Shown here: positions 8,615 to 16,967 of the stretch, one piece after another
How positions within the stretch are numbered: the stretch's first letter is position 1
Layout of the letters: each line of letters opens with the position of its first letter
Source of the DNA: Enterocloster clostridioformis
GTDB taxonomy: Bacteria > Bacillota > Clostridia > Lachnospirales > Lachnospiraceae
DNA length: 64,000 nucleotides
NCBI RefSeq assembly: GCF_020297485.1
Contig: NZ_JAIWZC010000001.1
Coordinates: forward strand, 3,720,001-3,784,000
Direction: 5' to 3'
Translations under genes and position numbers: made by a program
Notes under the pieces: model-generated
What the model was told of the DNA's origin: nothing
What the model saw: only the letters and a program-made list of their open reading frames with translations
The model's database searches: none

Positions 8615-8992
8615 ATGTACATCGTAGTGACAAACAACATGAAGTGCAGGGACAGATATCAGGACAAATTAAAAGTGGACTTCCTGGAAAATGGTTCCTA
8701 CATTGATGTGTTAATCAAGGTGAGAAACTATATACATAAAGGTTATCGCCTGGAAACCCATCCTATGGCAGGGAGCCTGAAGCCTAACCAGATTCCTTAC
8801 AAAACAATCATAATTTCCGACTCTGAGGTTGAAAGAGAAGAATTTTACCAGTTTGAGATGGTGATGGAGAACAGTATTCAGTCCTGTGAGAAATTCATGA
8901 AGGACAGACGGACTCCTGATTGGCCGGAAAATATACTGGAAGACTTCAGGGACGTTGATTTATCTTTGATTGAAGGAGCTGTAAAAAAATAA
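8615..8992 (+). CDS. grdX: GrdX family protein of the glycine reductase operon
   Basis: 125 residues, the usual length of GrdX, the small protein that leads many glycine, sarcosine and betaine reductase operons. Start supported by AAAGGGTG eight bases upstream. Features: MYIVVTNNMKC at the N-terminus, a basic segment GYRLETHPMAGSLKPNQIPYKT, and an acidic C-terminal half. No catalytic motif is visible and the role of the family is not established. It is the first gene after the sigma-54 promoter, with grdE 21 bp downstream. Confidence 0.9.
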   Translation: MYIVVTNNMKCRDRYQDKLKVDFLENGSYIDVLIKVRNYIHKGYRLETHPMAGSLKPNQIPYKTIIISDSEVEREEFYQFEMVMENSIQSCEKFMKDRRTPDWPENILEDFRDVDLSLIEGAVKK

Positions 8993-9013
8993 TATACAAG
9001 GAGGAGTGATTAG

Positions 9014-10294
9014 ATGAAACTTGAGTTGGGGTTCGTTCAGATTAACGACATTCAGTTTGCATCTGAATCAAAAGTGGAAAACGGAACTATTTATGTTAAT
9101 GCAGAAGAGTTAAAGGCACTTTTGTTGGAAGATGAGAACCTGAAGTCTGTTGAGTTTGAGATTGCAAAACCAGGAGAGAGTGTCCGTATCATGCCGGTAA
9201 AGGACGTGATCGAGCCACGTGTAAAAGTCAACGGAGGTGGAAACTTATTCCCGGGCGTTATTTCCAAGGTGGAGACAGTGGGAAGCGGAAGAACCAACGT
9301 ATTAAAGGGTTCCGCGGTTGTTACCACAGGTAAGATTGTCGGCTTCCAGGAAGGTATCATCGATATGTGCGGCGAGGGAGCGAAGTACACACCATTCTCC
9401 CAGTTAAACAACCTGGTTGTTGTATGCGAGCCAATCGACGGACTTGCAAAGCATGCTCATGAGAAGGCTGTCAGATTCGCAGGCCTGAAGGCTGCTGATT
9501 ACATCGGCAAGCTGGCTAAGGACGTAGAGCCTGATGAAGTTAAAGTATATGAGACCTGTTCCGTTAAAGAGGGAATTGAAAAGTATCCTGAGCTTCCAAG
9601 AGTAGCTTACGTACTTATGCTTCAGAGCCAGGGCCTGATGCATGATACATATGTATACGGCGTAGATATGAAACAGTCCTTGCCAACCATCTTAAACCCG
9701 ACCGAATTAATGGACGGCGCTGTTTTAAGCGGTAACTGCGTATCTGCGTGCGACAAGAACACAACCTATCACCACCTTAATAACCCTGTTGTCGCAGACT
9801 TATTTGAACAGCACGGAAAGACCCTGAACTTTGTAGGTGTCATCATCACCAACGAGAACGTATACCTTGCCGACAAGATGCGTTCTTCTGACTGGACATC
9901 CAAGCTTTGCGAGTTCTTAGGCGTTGACGGCGCTATCGTTTCCCAGGAGGGCTTCGGTAACCCGGATACTGACCTTATCATGAACTGCAAGAAGATTGAA
10001 GGAAAAGGCGTTAAGACTGTTATCATTACCGATGAGTACGCAGGACGCGACGGAGCTTCCCAGTCCCTGGCAGATGCAGATGCAAGTGCCAATGCGGTTG
10101 TTACAGGCGGAAACGCAAACATGGTTATCAATTTACCGGCAATGGACAAGGTAATCGGCTATCCTGAGGTAGCTGATATCATTGCAGGCGGATTCGACGG
10201 AAGCTTACATGAAGACGGCTCCATTGTTGCTGAGCTTCAGGTAATCACAGGAGCAACAAATGAGATGGGCTTCAATAAATTAAGTGCCAGATAG
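9014..10294 (+). CDS. grdE: Glycine reductase component B, alpha/beta subunit proprotein
   Basis: 426 residues. GrdE proteins are made as a proprotein that cleaves itself at an Asn-Cys bond; the new N-terminal cysteine becomes the pyruvoyl group that forms a Schiff base with glycine. The cleavage site is visible as SGNCVSACDKN with N241-C242. Other conserved segments are GGGNLFPG, LQSQGLMHDTYVYG and the C-terminal EMGFNKLSAR. With GrdB it forms substrate-specific component B. The single copy, together with trxAB and grdACD, favours glycine, but sarcosine (GrdG) or betaine (GrdI) forms are close relatives and cannot be excluded. AGGAG ribosome site; grdB follows after 9 bp. Confidence 0.95.
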   Translation: MKLELGFVQINDIQFASESKVENGTIYVNAEELKALLLEDENLKSVEFEIAKPGESVRIMPVKDVIEPRVKVNGGGNLFPGVISKVETVGSGRTNVLKGSAVVTTGKIVGFQEGIIDMCGEGAKYTPFSQLNNLVVVCEPIDGLAKHAHEKAVRFAGLKAADYIGKLAKDVEPDEVKVYETCSVKEGIEKYPELPRVAYVLMLQSQGLMHDTYVYGVDMKQSLPTILNPTELMDGAVLSGNCVSACDKNTTYHHLNNPVVADLFEQHGKTLNFVGVIITNENVYLADKMRSSDWTSKLCEFLGVDGAIVSQEGFGNPDTDLIMNCKKIEGKGVKTVIITDEYAGRDGASQSLADADASANAVVTGGNANMVINLPAMDKVIGYPEVADIIAGGFDGSLHEDGSIVAELQVITGATNEMGFNKLSAR

Positions 10295-10303
10295 GAGGAT
10301 AAG

Positions 10304-11611
10304 ATGTCAAAGTTAAGAATTGTTCATTATATTAACCAGTTCTTCGCTAACATCGGCGGCGAGGAAAAGGCTGATTACCAGCCGGAATTAAGAGAAGGCA
10401 TTGTAGGCCCTGGTATGGCGTTCAACCAGGCATTTGGAGATGAGGCAGAAATCGTGGCTACCGTTATCTGCGGCGACTCCTATTTCAACGAGAACGTTGA
10501 AGCTGCTAAGAAGACCATTCTGGATATGATCAGCAGCCAGAAGCCAGACGCAGTTATCTGCGGACCGGCATTTAATGCAGGACGCTACGGCGTTGCCTGC
10601 GGTACCGTTGCACTGGCAGTTAAGGAAGAATTAAACATTCCGGTTCTGACAGGTATGTACAAAGAAAACCCGGGCGCTGATATGTACAAGACAAAAGTAT
10701 ATATCGTTGAGACCAGGAACAGCGCAGCCGGCATGAGAAGTGCTGTTGCCACCATGGCTCCTCTGGCAATTAAGCTTGCCAAGGGTGAGAAGCTTGGTTC
10801 CTCCAAGGAAGAGGGCTATATGCCAAACGGCATCCGTGTCAACTTCTTCGAGGACAAGAGAGGCTCTCAGAGAGCAGTTGAGATGCTGGTTAAGAAGCTG
10901 GCCGGCAAGGAATTCACAACCGAGTTCCCAATGCCTGATTTCGACAGGGTAGATCCTAATCCGGCTGTTAAGGATATGGCTCATGCAAAAATCGCTTTGG
11001 TTACCTCCGGCGGTATTGTACCAAAGGGCAATCCGGACCACATCGAGTCCTCCAGTGCTTCCAAGTACGGCAAGTATGACATAGACGGTGTCATGGACCT
11101 GACAGAGGCCACATATGAGACTGCTCACGGCGGATACGACCCGGTATATGCAAACGAAGACGCAGACAGAGTCCTTCCTGTTGACGTTTTAAGAGAATTT
11201 GAAAAAGAAGGAAAAATCGGCAGCCTGCACAGATATTTCTATACTACAGTTGGCAACGGTACATCCGTAGCTAACGCTAAGAGATTCGCTGCAGAGTTCG
11301 CACAGGAGCTGAGGAATGACGGGGTAGACGCGGTCATTCTGACCTCTACCTGAGGTACCTGTACACGTTGCGGTGCAACGATGGTAAAAGAAATTGAAAG
11401 AGCAGGAATCCCAGTAGTTCATATTGCAACTGTAGTTCCGATTTCGCTGACAGTAGGAGCTAACCGTATTGTTCCTGCTATCGCTATTCCTCATCCTCTT
11501 GGCAATCCTGCATTGACCATGGAAGAAGAGAAGGAAATCAGGAGACATATACTGACAAAGGCTCTGACAGCACTGGAGACCCCGGTTACAGAGCAGACTG
11601 TATTTGAGTAA
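10304..11611 (+). CDS. grdB: Glycine reductase component B, selenoprotein subunit (Sec350)
   Basis: 435 residues when the in-frame TGA at 11351-11353 is read as selenocysteine (residue 350). The context STUGTCTRCG is the conserved active site of GrdB; U attacks the substrate C-N bond to give a Se-carboxymethyl intermediate passed to GrdA. The frame continues without interruption for 86 residues (ATMVKEIERAGIPVVH... to the TAA at 11609). A hairpin begins 12 bases after the TGA as expected for a bacterial SECIS. AGGAGG ribosome site. Ordinary gene callers would split or truncate this gene at 11353. Confidence 0.95.
11351..11385 (+). promoter_or_regulatory. SECIS-like hairpin of grdB
   Basis: After the TGA at 11351, CGTTGC (11366-11371) and GCAACG (11375-11380) form a perfect 6-bp stem with a GGT loop. 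SelB recognises a short stem-loop with an exposed G-G-U loop about 10-20 bases after UGA; position and loop both agree. Confidence 0.75.
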
Positions 11612-11728
11612 ACTGAAAGTTCGACATCCGTAAAAAAGAACATTGCCGGGTCCCTCCAATGGTGCTAAAGTTACCATGGTATGATTCAACAACGTTCTGA
11701 AAATGGTGTAATTGCACAAAAAAAGAGT

Positions 11729-11756
11729 TTGCAAACTGTTTATTTGATGATAAAAT
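11729..11756 (+). promoter_or_regulatory. Possible internal promoter for trxB
   Basis: TTGCAA (11729-11734), 16 bp, TAAAAT (11751-11756), 62 bp upstream of trxB. The 206-bp gap after grdB (11612-11817) otherwise shows no gene. It would allow thioredoxin supply independent of the sigma-54 promoter. Confidence 0.4.
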
Positions 11757-11817
11757 GTAATTTGAAGCGGCATTTTGTGAACCCTGAAATTCAATTGATG
11801 TGTAAGGAGATATTCTG

Positions 11818-12759
11818 ATGGACAAGATTTATGATGTCATCATTCTGGGTGCGGGTCCTAGCGGACTTGCAGCCGGAATCTATGCGGGAAGAGCGCGTCT
11901 GGATACGCTGCTCATTGAAAAAGGAAAAGACGGCGGCCAGATTGCCATCACAGACGAGATTGAGAATTATCCTGGACAGATGGTAGACGGCGAGAGCGGT
12001 CCTTCCCTGATTGAAAGAATGACCAAGCAGGTCGAGAAATTTGGTGCTGAGCGTGTCTGCGATACCATTGTCAGCGTTGATATCGAAGGCCCGGTAAAGA
12101 CACTGGTTGGCAGCAACGGAACTTATAAGGCACGTACCCTGATCATCGCTACCGGCGCTTTCCCAAGGCCAATCGGCTGCAAGGGCGAGGGCGAGTTCAT
12201 GGGCAAGGGCGTTTCCTACTGCGCAACCTGCGATGCTTCCTTCTTCGAGGGTCTGGAGGTATTCGTAGTTGGCGGCGGCGATTCTGCTGTTGAGGAAGCC
12301 ATGTACCTGACAAAGTTTGCAAGAAAAGTTACTGTCATCCATCGCCGTGATGAACTGCGTGCAGCAAAATCCATCCAGGAGCGCGCGTTCAAGAATCCTA
12401 AGCTGTTCTTCATGTGGGACACGGTTGTGGAAGAGCTTCACGGAGACGGCATCCTTTCCGGCATGACTGTTAAGAATGTTAAGACAGGCGAGCTTACAAG
12501 AATCGATGCAGACGAAGACGACGGCCTGTTCGGCGTATTCGGCTTCATCGGATACAACCCAAGAAGCGAACTGTTTGAAGGCAAGTTAGAGATGGACCGC
12601 GGATACATCAAGACCGACGAAGACATGCACACCAATGTGGAAGGCGTGTACGCGGTTGGCGATATCCGCGTAAAGAGCTTAAGACAGGTTGTTACTGCTG
12701 CTGCAGACGGAGCAATCGCTTCCATGCAGGTTGAGAGATGGCTTGCAGAGCAGAAATAA
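11818..12759 (+). CDS. trxB: Thioredoxin reductase of the glycine reductase system
   Basis: 313 residues. FAD-binding GAGPSGLAAGIYAGRA near residues 11-26, redox pair C135-A-T-C138 in SYCATCDASFF, NADPH-binding GGGDSAVEEA, and the C-terminal FAD motif VYAVGDIR. The active site has Ala where most family members have Gly after CATCD. It passes electrons from a reduced nicotinamide or ferredoxin-type donor to the adjacent thioredoxin, which then reduces GrdA. AAGGAG ribosome site; trxA follows after 34 bp. A standard component of clostridial grd operons. Confidence 0.95.
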   Translation: MDKIYDVIILGAGPSGLAAGIYAGRARLDTLLIEKGKDGGQIAITDEIENYPGQMVDGESGPSLIERMTKQVEKFGAERVCDTIVSVDIEGPVKTLVGSNGTYKARTLIIATGAFPRPIGCKGEGEFMGKGVSYCATCDASFFEGLEVFVVGGGDSAVEEAMYLTKFARKVTVIHRRDELRAAKSIQERAFKNPKLFFMWDTVVEELHGDGILSGMTVKNVKTGELTRIDADEDDGLFGVFGFIGYNPRSELFEGKLEMDRGYIKTDEDMHTNVEGVYAVGDIRVKSLRQVVTAAADGAIASMQVERWLAEQK

Positions 12760-12793
12760 GTGATTCATAGTTGAGAATAGGGAGGTAATACCA

Positions 12794-13111
12794 ATGGTAG
12801 ATTTAACCAAGGACAATTTTGAAGAAGAAGTATTGAAGGCTGAAGGCACAGTACTGGTTGATTTTTATGGCGACGGATGCGTACCCTGCGCGGCGCTTAT
12901 GCCACATATCCATGCTATGGAGGGTGATTACGGCGATAAGATTAAATTCACCTCTTTAAACACCACCAAGGCACGCCGTCTGGCAATCGGACAGAAGATT
13001 CTTGGTCTTCCTGTTATCGCTATCTACAAGGGCGGCGAGAAGGTTGCTGAGTGCGTTAAGGACGATGCAACTGTTGAGAACATCAAGGCTATGATTGAGG
13101 CTAACTTATAA
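12794..13111 (+). CDS. trxA: Thioredoxin with atypical GCVPC active site
   Basis: 105 residues, thioredoxin fold. The redox motif is C29-V-P-C32, preceded by Gly (GDGCVPCAAL), instead of the canonical WCGPC. The same GCVPC motif is known from thioredoxins dedicated to glycine reductase in amino-acid-fermenting clostridia. The cis-Pro region reads ILGLPVIAIYKGGE. It reduces the selenide/disulfide of GrdA after each turnover. GGAGG ribosome site; between trxB and grdA. Confidence 0.95.
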   Translation: MVDLTKDNFEEEVLKAEGTVLVDFYGDGCVPCAALMPHIHAMEGDYGDKIKFTSLNTTKARRLAIGQKILGLPVIAIYKGGEKVAECVKDDATVENIKAMIEANL

Positions 13112-13147
13112 TTTGTCCTCAGATAACTGCATTATTTTACTAGCAAC

Positions 13148-13196
13148 CGTCAATACTGACGTTTGTCTATATTATGGTGCCGGGCTAATACCCGGC
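13148..13196 (+). other. Two RNA hairpins in the trxA-grdA spacer
   Basis: CGTCA-ATAC-TGACG (13148-13161) and GCCGGG-CTAATA-CCCGGC (13179-13196). No T-run follows, so they are not typical terminators; they could stabilise or process the mRNA ahead of grdA, whose product is needed in large amounts. Confidence 0.5.
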
Positions 13197-13239
13197 GGCC
13201 AAATCAAATACCAAAAATAAAACAAGGAGGAAAACGGAT

Positions 13240-13713
13240 ATGGCAATTTTGAAAGACAAAAAGGTCATTATCATCGGAGACCGTGACGGTATTCCGGGAC
13301 CAGCCATAGAAGAATGCGTAAAGACCGCAGGCGCTGAAGTTGTATATTCTTCAACTGAATGCTTCGTCTGAACGGCCGCTGGTGCTATGGATCTGGAAAA
13401 TCAGAAGAGAGTTAAAGATTTCGCTGAGCAGTATGGCCCAGAGAACATTGTAGTTGTTCTTGGAGCAGCAGAGGGTGAGGCAGCTGGTTTAGCTGCAGAA
13501 ACCGTTACAGCAGGCGATCCAACTTATGCAGGTCCGCTAGCAGGAGTCCAGTTGGGACTAAGTGTATTCCATGTTTGTGAGAACGAGATCAAAGATGAGG
13601 TTGACAGCAGCGTTTATGACGATCAGATCAGCATGATGGAGATGGTTATGGACGTTGATGACATCGCTAAGGAGATGTCTTCCATCAGAGAGCAGTATTG
13701 CAAATATTTATAA
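13240..13713 (+). CDS. grdA: Glycine reductase selenoprotein A (Sec44)
   Basis: 157 residues when the TGA at 13369-13371 is read as selenocysteine (residue 44). The active-site context CFVUTAAGAMD is the GrdA hallmark. Start at 13240 is fixed by AAGGAGG seven bases upstream and by the family N-terminus ([20 protein letters not shown]). GrdA is a small acidic protein that carries the carboxymethyl group from component B to component C as a selenoether and is re-reduced by thioredoxin. A weak stem-loop with a TGGT loop follows the TGA (about 13375-13390), a poorer SECIS candidate than in grdB. Conventional ORF calling sees only the part after the TGA. Confidence 0.96.
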
Positions 13714-13726
13714 TTAAAATGTAATT

Positions 13727-13764
13727 CCCCTGGAGGCTCTTCATGGGGGCTCCGGGGGGTTTTG
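13727..13764 (+). terminator. Terminator after grdA
   Basis: CCCCTGGAG (13727-13735) pairs with CTCCGGGGGG with one bulge, followed by TTTT. It separates grdA from grdC, so grdC-grdD may depend on read-through or a second promoter. Confidence 0.7.
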
Positions 13765-13796
13765 TGTAATAAAGGGGTTTTTATTGCACAACTATG

Positions 13797-13897
13797 CTAG
13801 TACTGCATTGCGCAAGTTCCAGTATGATACATAGCTGTACTTTGCAGCGGCCGCGCGAAGACGGCCGCGGACTGAGACTTGCGCAACGCAGTACTAG
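13797..13897. repeat. 101-bp long inverted repeat between grdA and grdC
   Basis: The outer arms are 21 bp each: 13797-13817 (starting CTAGTACTGC) and 13877-13897 (ending GCAGTACTAG), with one mismatch. Inside is a second stem GCGGCCG (13847-13853) / CGGCCGC (13862-13868). The whole can fold as one branched hairpin, in either strand. It follows the grdA terminator and ends just before the grdC ribosome site. It could be a repeated palindromic element, a processed RNA or an attenuator. Confidence 0.8.
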
Positions 13898-13925
13898 ATG
13901 TCATAAATTATGGTGAGGTGAAGGA

Positions 13926-15482
13926 ATGAACGGTTATGCAGTTTTAAAGGGTGCCAGCTATACATTGGCGGTTACACCTGATATGGTTATTCACAATGGT
14001 ACAACACAGACAACAGAGATGATTGTTAATCCTGAGTCGGAATATTTGAAGGAGCTTCCAAGCCACCTTAGAAGTTTTGAGGATGCCGTTAACTATATGC
14101 CGAACCAGGTATATATTGGCAATGAAAAGCCACAGAAAATGGCTGAAGTTGGATTTCCATGGTATGACAAATTAATGGATGGGGCCAGCAAGGACGGCAA
14201 GTACGGAGAGATTATGCCTGAGGATGAGTTCTACGGCCTGATTCAGATCTGCGACGTATTTGACCTGGTTAAACTGGAAAAGGGATTTGCAGCTGACATT
14301 AAGGCAAAGCTGGATGCACATCATATGTTCACAGACGAGCATGTAGCAATCCTTGATAAGAACAGTGAGACAACACAGGAAGAAATCGCTGCTCTGGTAA
14401 ATGACGAGCACGCAGAGCCGCTGTACTTCAACAATGCACTGGTTGGCGCTGTTAAGAGAGCTCATGACGTGGATGTTAACTTATCCGCACACGTTATGTT
14501 AGAGAACCTGGTAACAAAGGCTTCTAATGTATTATCCTTACTTAACTTGGTAAAAAAAGCAGGAGTTAATCCCGCTGACATAGATTATGTTGTTGACTGC
14601 TGCGAGGAAGCCTGCGGCGATATGAACCAGAGAGGCGGCGGCAACTTTGCAAAGGCAGCCGCTGAGGTTGCCGGATTTGTTAATGCAACCGGTTCTGACG
14701 TAAGAGGTTTCTGCGCAGGGCCAGCTCATGCAATGCTTCATGCAGCTGCCCTGGTAAAGGCAGGAACATTCAAGAACGTTGTGGTTACGGCAGGCGGCTG
14801 TACCGCTAAATTAGGTATGAACGGCAAGGACCATGTGAAGAAGGGACTTCCGATTCTGGAAGACGCTATCGCAGGATTCTCCGTATTAGTAAGTGCTGAC
14901 GACGGCGTAAACCCACAGATCAGAACTGATATCGTAGGACGCCATACAGTTGGAACAGGATCCGCTCCTCAGAACGTTATATCTTCCCTGGTAACTAATC
15001 CTCTGGATGAGGCTGGTTTAAAGATTGTGGATATCGACAAGTACTCTCCTGAGATGCAGAATCCGGACATCACAAAGCCGGCAGGCGCAGGCGATGTTCC
15101 TGAGGCTAACTACAAGATGATTGCTGCTCTTGGCGTTAAGAGGGGCGAATTACAGCGCAATGAGATTGCGGATTTCGTTAAGGAGCATGGTATGACCGGC
15201 TGGGCTCCAACCCAGGGACATATTCCTTCAGGCGTTCCTTACCTTGGACTTCTGAGAGACGAAATTCTGGCAGGCGAGACAAAGCGCGCCATGATTATCG
15301 GTAAGGGAAGCTTATTCCTTGGAAGAATGACCAATCTGTTCGACGGCGTATCCTTCGTGGTTCAGGCCAACGATGGTTCTGCTTCAAAGGAGAGCGGCGG
15401 TGTAGATGAGAGCAAGGTAAAGGCTATGATTGGCCAGGCCATGAGAGCGTTTGCCCAGGGTCTGATGGGCGAAGAGGAATAA
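13926..15482 (+). CDS. grdC: Glycine reductase component C, beta subunit
   Basis: 518 residues, normal for GrdC. The protein is distantly related to beta-ketoacyl-ACP synthase III: VDYVVDCCEEACGDMNQRGGG, GSDVRGFCAGPAHAM and VVVTAGGCTAKLGMNGKDH carry the conserved Cys and Gly patches. Component C (GrdC-GrdD) converts the Se-carboxymethyl group on GrdA to an acetyl thioester and releases acetyl phosphate. GAGGTGAAGG ribosome site. It follows the long inverted repeat and precedes grdD by 27 bp. Confidence 0.95.
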   Translation: MNGYAVLKGASYTLAVTPDMVIHNGTTQTTEMIVNPESEYLKELPSHLRSFEDAVNYMPNQVYIGNEKPQKMAEVGFPWYDKLMDGASKDGKYGEIMPEDEFYGLIQICDVFDLVKLEKGFAADIKAKLDAHHMFTDEHVAILDKNSETTQEEIAALVNDEHAEPLYFNNALVGAVKRAHDVDVNLSAHVMLENLVTKASNVLSLLNLVKKAGVNPADIDYVVDCCEEACGDMNQRGGGNFAKAAAEVAGFVNATGSDVRGFCAGPAHAMLHAAALVKAGTFKNVVVTAGGCTAKLGMNGKDHVKKGLPILEDAIAGFSVLVSADDGVNPQIRTDIVGRHTVGTGSAPQNVISSLVTNPLDEAGLKIVDIDKYSPEMQNPDITKPAGAGDVPEANYKMIAALGVKRGELQRNEIADFVKEHGMTGWAPTQGHIPSGVPYLGLLRDEILAGETKRAMIIGKGSLFLGRMTNLFDGVSFVVQANDGSASKESGGVDESKVKAMIGQAMRAFAQGLMGEEE

Positions 15483-15509
15483 TTTTCACCGAGAGAAAGG
15501 AAATAAGTT

Positions 15510-16631
15510 ATGTCTGATAAGAAAATAAAAGCTATGATTGCTAATACTTTTCTTGAGGTGGCCGATGCTCTTGAAACAGGACAATATGGCAAAAAGCCGG
15601 TTATCGGCTTCGCCTCAGAAGGCAGCGAACATGGCCAGGATAATATAGAAGAAGCCATGAAAATTGCCGAGATGAAGGGACTTAAGGCTGTCCTGATCGA
15701 GGGGGAAGACCTTCATAAGAAGATGGAAGAAATGCTGGATTCCGGCGAGATCGACGGCGCTGTAACCATGCATTATCCATTCCCCATCGGTGTGTCCACA
15801 GTGGGAAAGGTTATCACCCCGGGCAAGGGAAAACCTATGTATATTGCCACCACCACAGGTACGTCCGACACAGACCGTATCAGCGGCATGGTTAAGAACG
15901 CAATCTATGGAATCATTGCGGCAAAGGCTGACGGCGTGAAAAACCCGACCGTAGGCATTGCCAACATTGACGGCGCCCGCCAGACAGAGAAGGCACTTCT
16001 CAAGCTGGCTGAGAACGGCTATGATATTAACTTCGCAGAGTCTGTAAGGGCTGACGGCGGTATTGTCATGAGAGGAAATGACCTGTTGGGAGGAACTCCT
16101 GATATCATGGTTATGGATTCCCTGACAGGCAACCTGATGATGAAGGTGTTCTCATCCTACACCACAGGCGGTAATTACGAGTCCTTAGGATTCGGTTACG
16201 GTCCCGGCGTGGGCGAGGGATATGACCGTCTCATCATGATCGTGTCGCGTGCTTCCGGCGCGCCTGTCATTGCAGGAGCCATGGAGTTCGCCACCAACCT
16301 GGTCCGCCATGACTGGAAGAAGGTTGCTGATGAAGAATTTGAGAAGGCTAACGAGGCCGGACTTAAGGATATCATCAATGAGCTGAAGTCCGCGGGCAGG
16401 AAGGACGCAGGCGCGGCATCCGAGGAAGTGAAGATGCCTCCTAAGGAAGTAGTTACTTCACAGATTCCGGGTATCGAGGTAATGGACCTGGAGGACGCTG
16501 TTAAGGCGCTGTGGAAAGCCGGTATCTATGCTGAGAGCGGCATGGGATGCACAGGCCCCATCGTACTGATGTCTGATGCCAACAAGGATAAGGCACATGA
16601 GATTCTGAAGGCAGCCGGATACGTCAGCTAA
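15510..16631 (+). CDS. grdD: Glycine reductase component C, alpha subunit
   Basis: 373 residues, related to PlsX phosphate acyltransferases: GFASEGSEHGQDNIEEAM near the N-terminus and GNDLLGGTPDIMVMDSLTGN mid-protein. It transfers the acetyl group to phosphate; the acetyl-bearing cysteine of the family lies near the C-terminus and is probably C347 in GMGCTGPIV. The product, acetyl phosphate, yields ATP through acetate kinase (not in the window). Last structural gene of the reductase operon; a hairpin follows at 16698. Confidence 0.95.
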   Translation: MSDKKIKAMIANTFLEVADALETGQYGKKPVIGFASEGSEHGQDNIEEAMKIAEMKGLKAVLIEGEDLHKKMEEMLDSGEIDGAVTMHYPFPIGVSTVGKVITPGKGKPMYIATTTGTSDTDRISGMVKNAIYGIIAAKADGVKNPTVGIANIDGARQTEKALLKLAENGYDINFAESVRADGGIVMRGNDLLGGTPDIMVMDSLTGNLMMKVFSSYTTGGNYESLGFGYGPGVGEGYDRLIMIVSRASGAPVIAGAMEFATNLVRHDWKKVADEEFEKANEAGLKDIINELKSAGRKDAGAASEEVKMPPKEVVTSQIPGIEVMDLEDAVKALWKAGIYAESGMGCTGPIVLMSDANKDKAHEILKAAGYVS

Positions 16632-16697
16632 ATATATACCGGTCTGGCTGTACGGGCCTGATATCATAAATAAAGCCATTCATTCATAAGTTATACA

Positions 16698-16737
16698 TGT
16701 TCCGTACCCGCGAAACAACGTTTTCGCGGGGCGGAAA
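16698..16737 (+). terminator. Strong hairpin after grdD
   Basis: CCCGCGAAA (16707-16715) pairs with TTTCGCGGG (16722-16730), extended by TTCCG / CGGAA outside. No long T-run directly follows, so termination is plausible but not certain. A second weak hairpin (AAGTT/AACTT) followed by T's lies about 16751-16772. Confidence 0.55.
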
Positions 16738-16785
16738 CTCAGAAGAAGCTTAAGTTTTCGCGATAACTTTTTCGGAAGTTACGGA

Positions 16786-16814
16786 TTGACATACAACTGA
16801 ATACATGATAGTAT
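16786..16814 (+). promoter_or_regulatory. Housekeeping promoter of selC-selA-selB
   Basis: TTGACA (16786-16791), 17 bp, TAGTAT (16809-16814), 29 bp upstream of the tRNA-Sec gene. The match and spacing are excellent, so the Sec-decoding genes appear to be transcribed constitutively. Confidence 0.8.
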
Positions 16815-16843
16815 ATTTAAGCTAAATGCTATCCAAAGGATAT

Positions 16844-16937
16844 GGAGGTTGATAGGTTGCTGGTGTGCCTCGCGGTCTTCAAAACCGTTGTGGGGGGTTA
16901 AGAGCCCTCTGGGTGGGTTCGATTCCCACCTCCTCCG
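16844..16937 (+). tRNA. selC: tRNA-Sec (anticodon TCA)
   Basis: 94 bases from GGAGG to discriminator G, with anticodon TCA at 16879-16881 in a CGGT-C-TTCAAA-ACCG arm, a long variable arm (GGGGGG...CCCTC) and the T-arm GTGGG-TTCGATT-CCCAC. CCA is not encoded. By my pairing, acceptor positions 1-5 match perfectly but positions 6-7 (T-T, T-C) do not, which is unusual for the 8-bp Sec acceptor stem. Location between its promoter and selA leaves little doubt about identity. It is charged with serine, then converted by SelA. Confidence 0.92.
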
Positions 16938-16967
16938 TTTAAACCATATCTGTAGTGGAGGTAATAT

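Noticed and set aside
11351..11353. grdB as a pseudogene with a premature stop
   Set aside because: TGA at the exact Sec position, SECIS-like hairpin, and selA/selB/selC nearby show recoding rather than decay.
13369..13371. grdA as a broken gene
   Set aside because: Same reasoning: CFVUTAAGAMD is the authentic active site.
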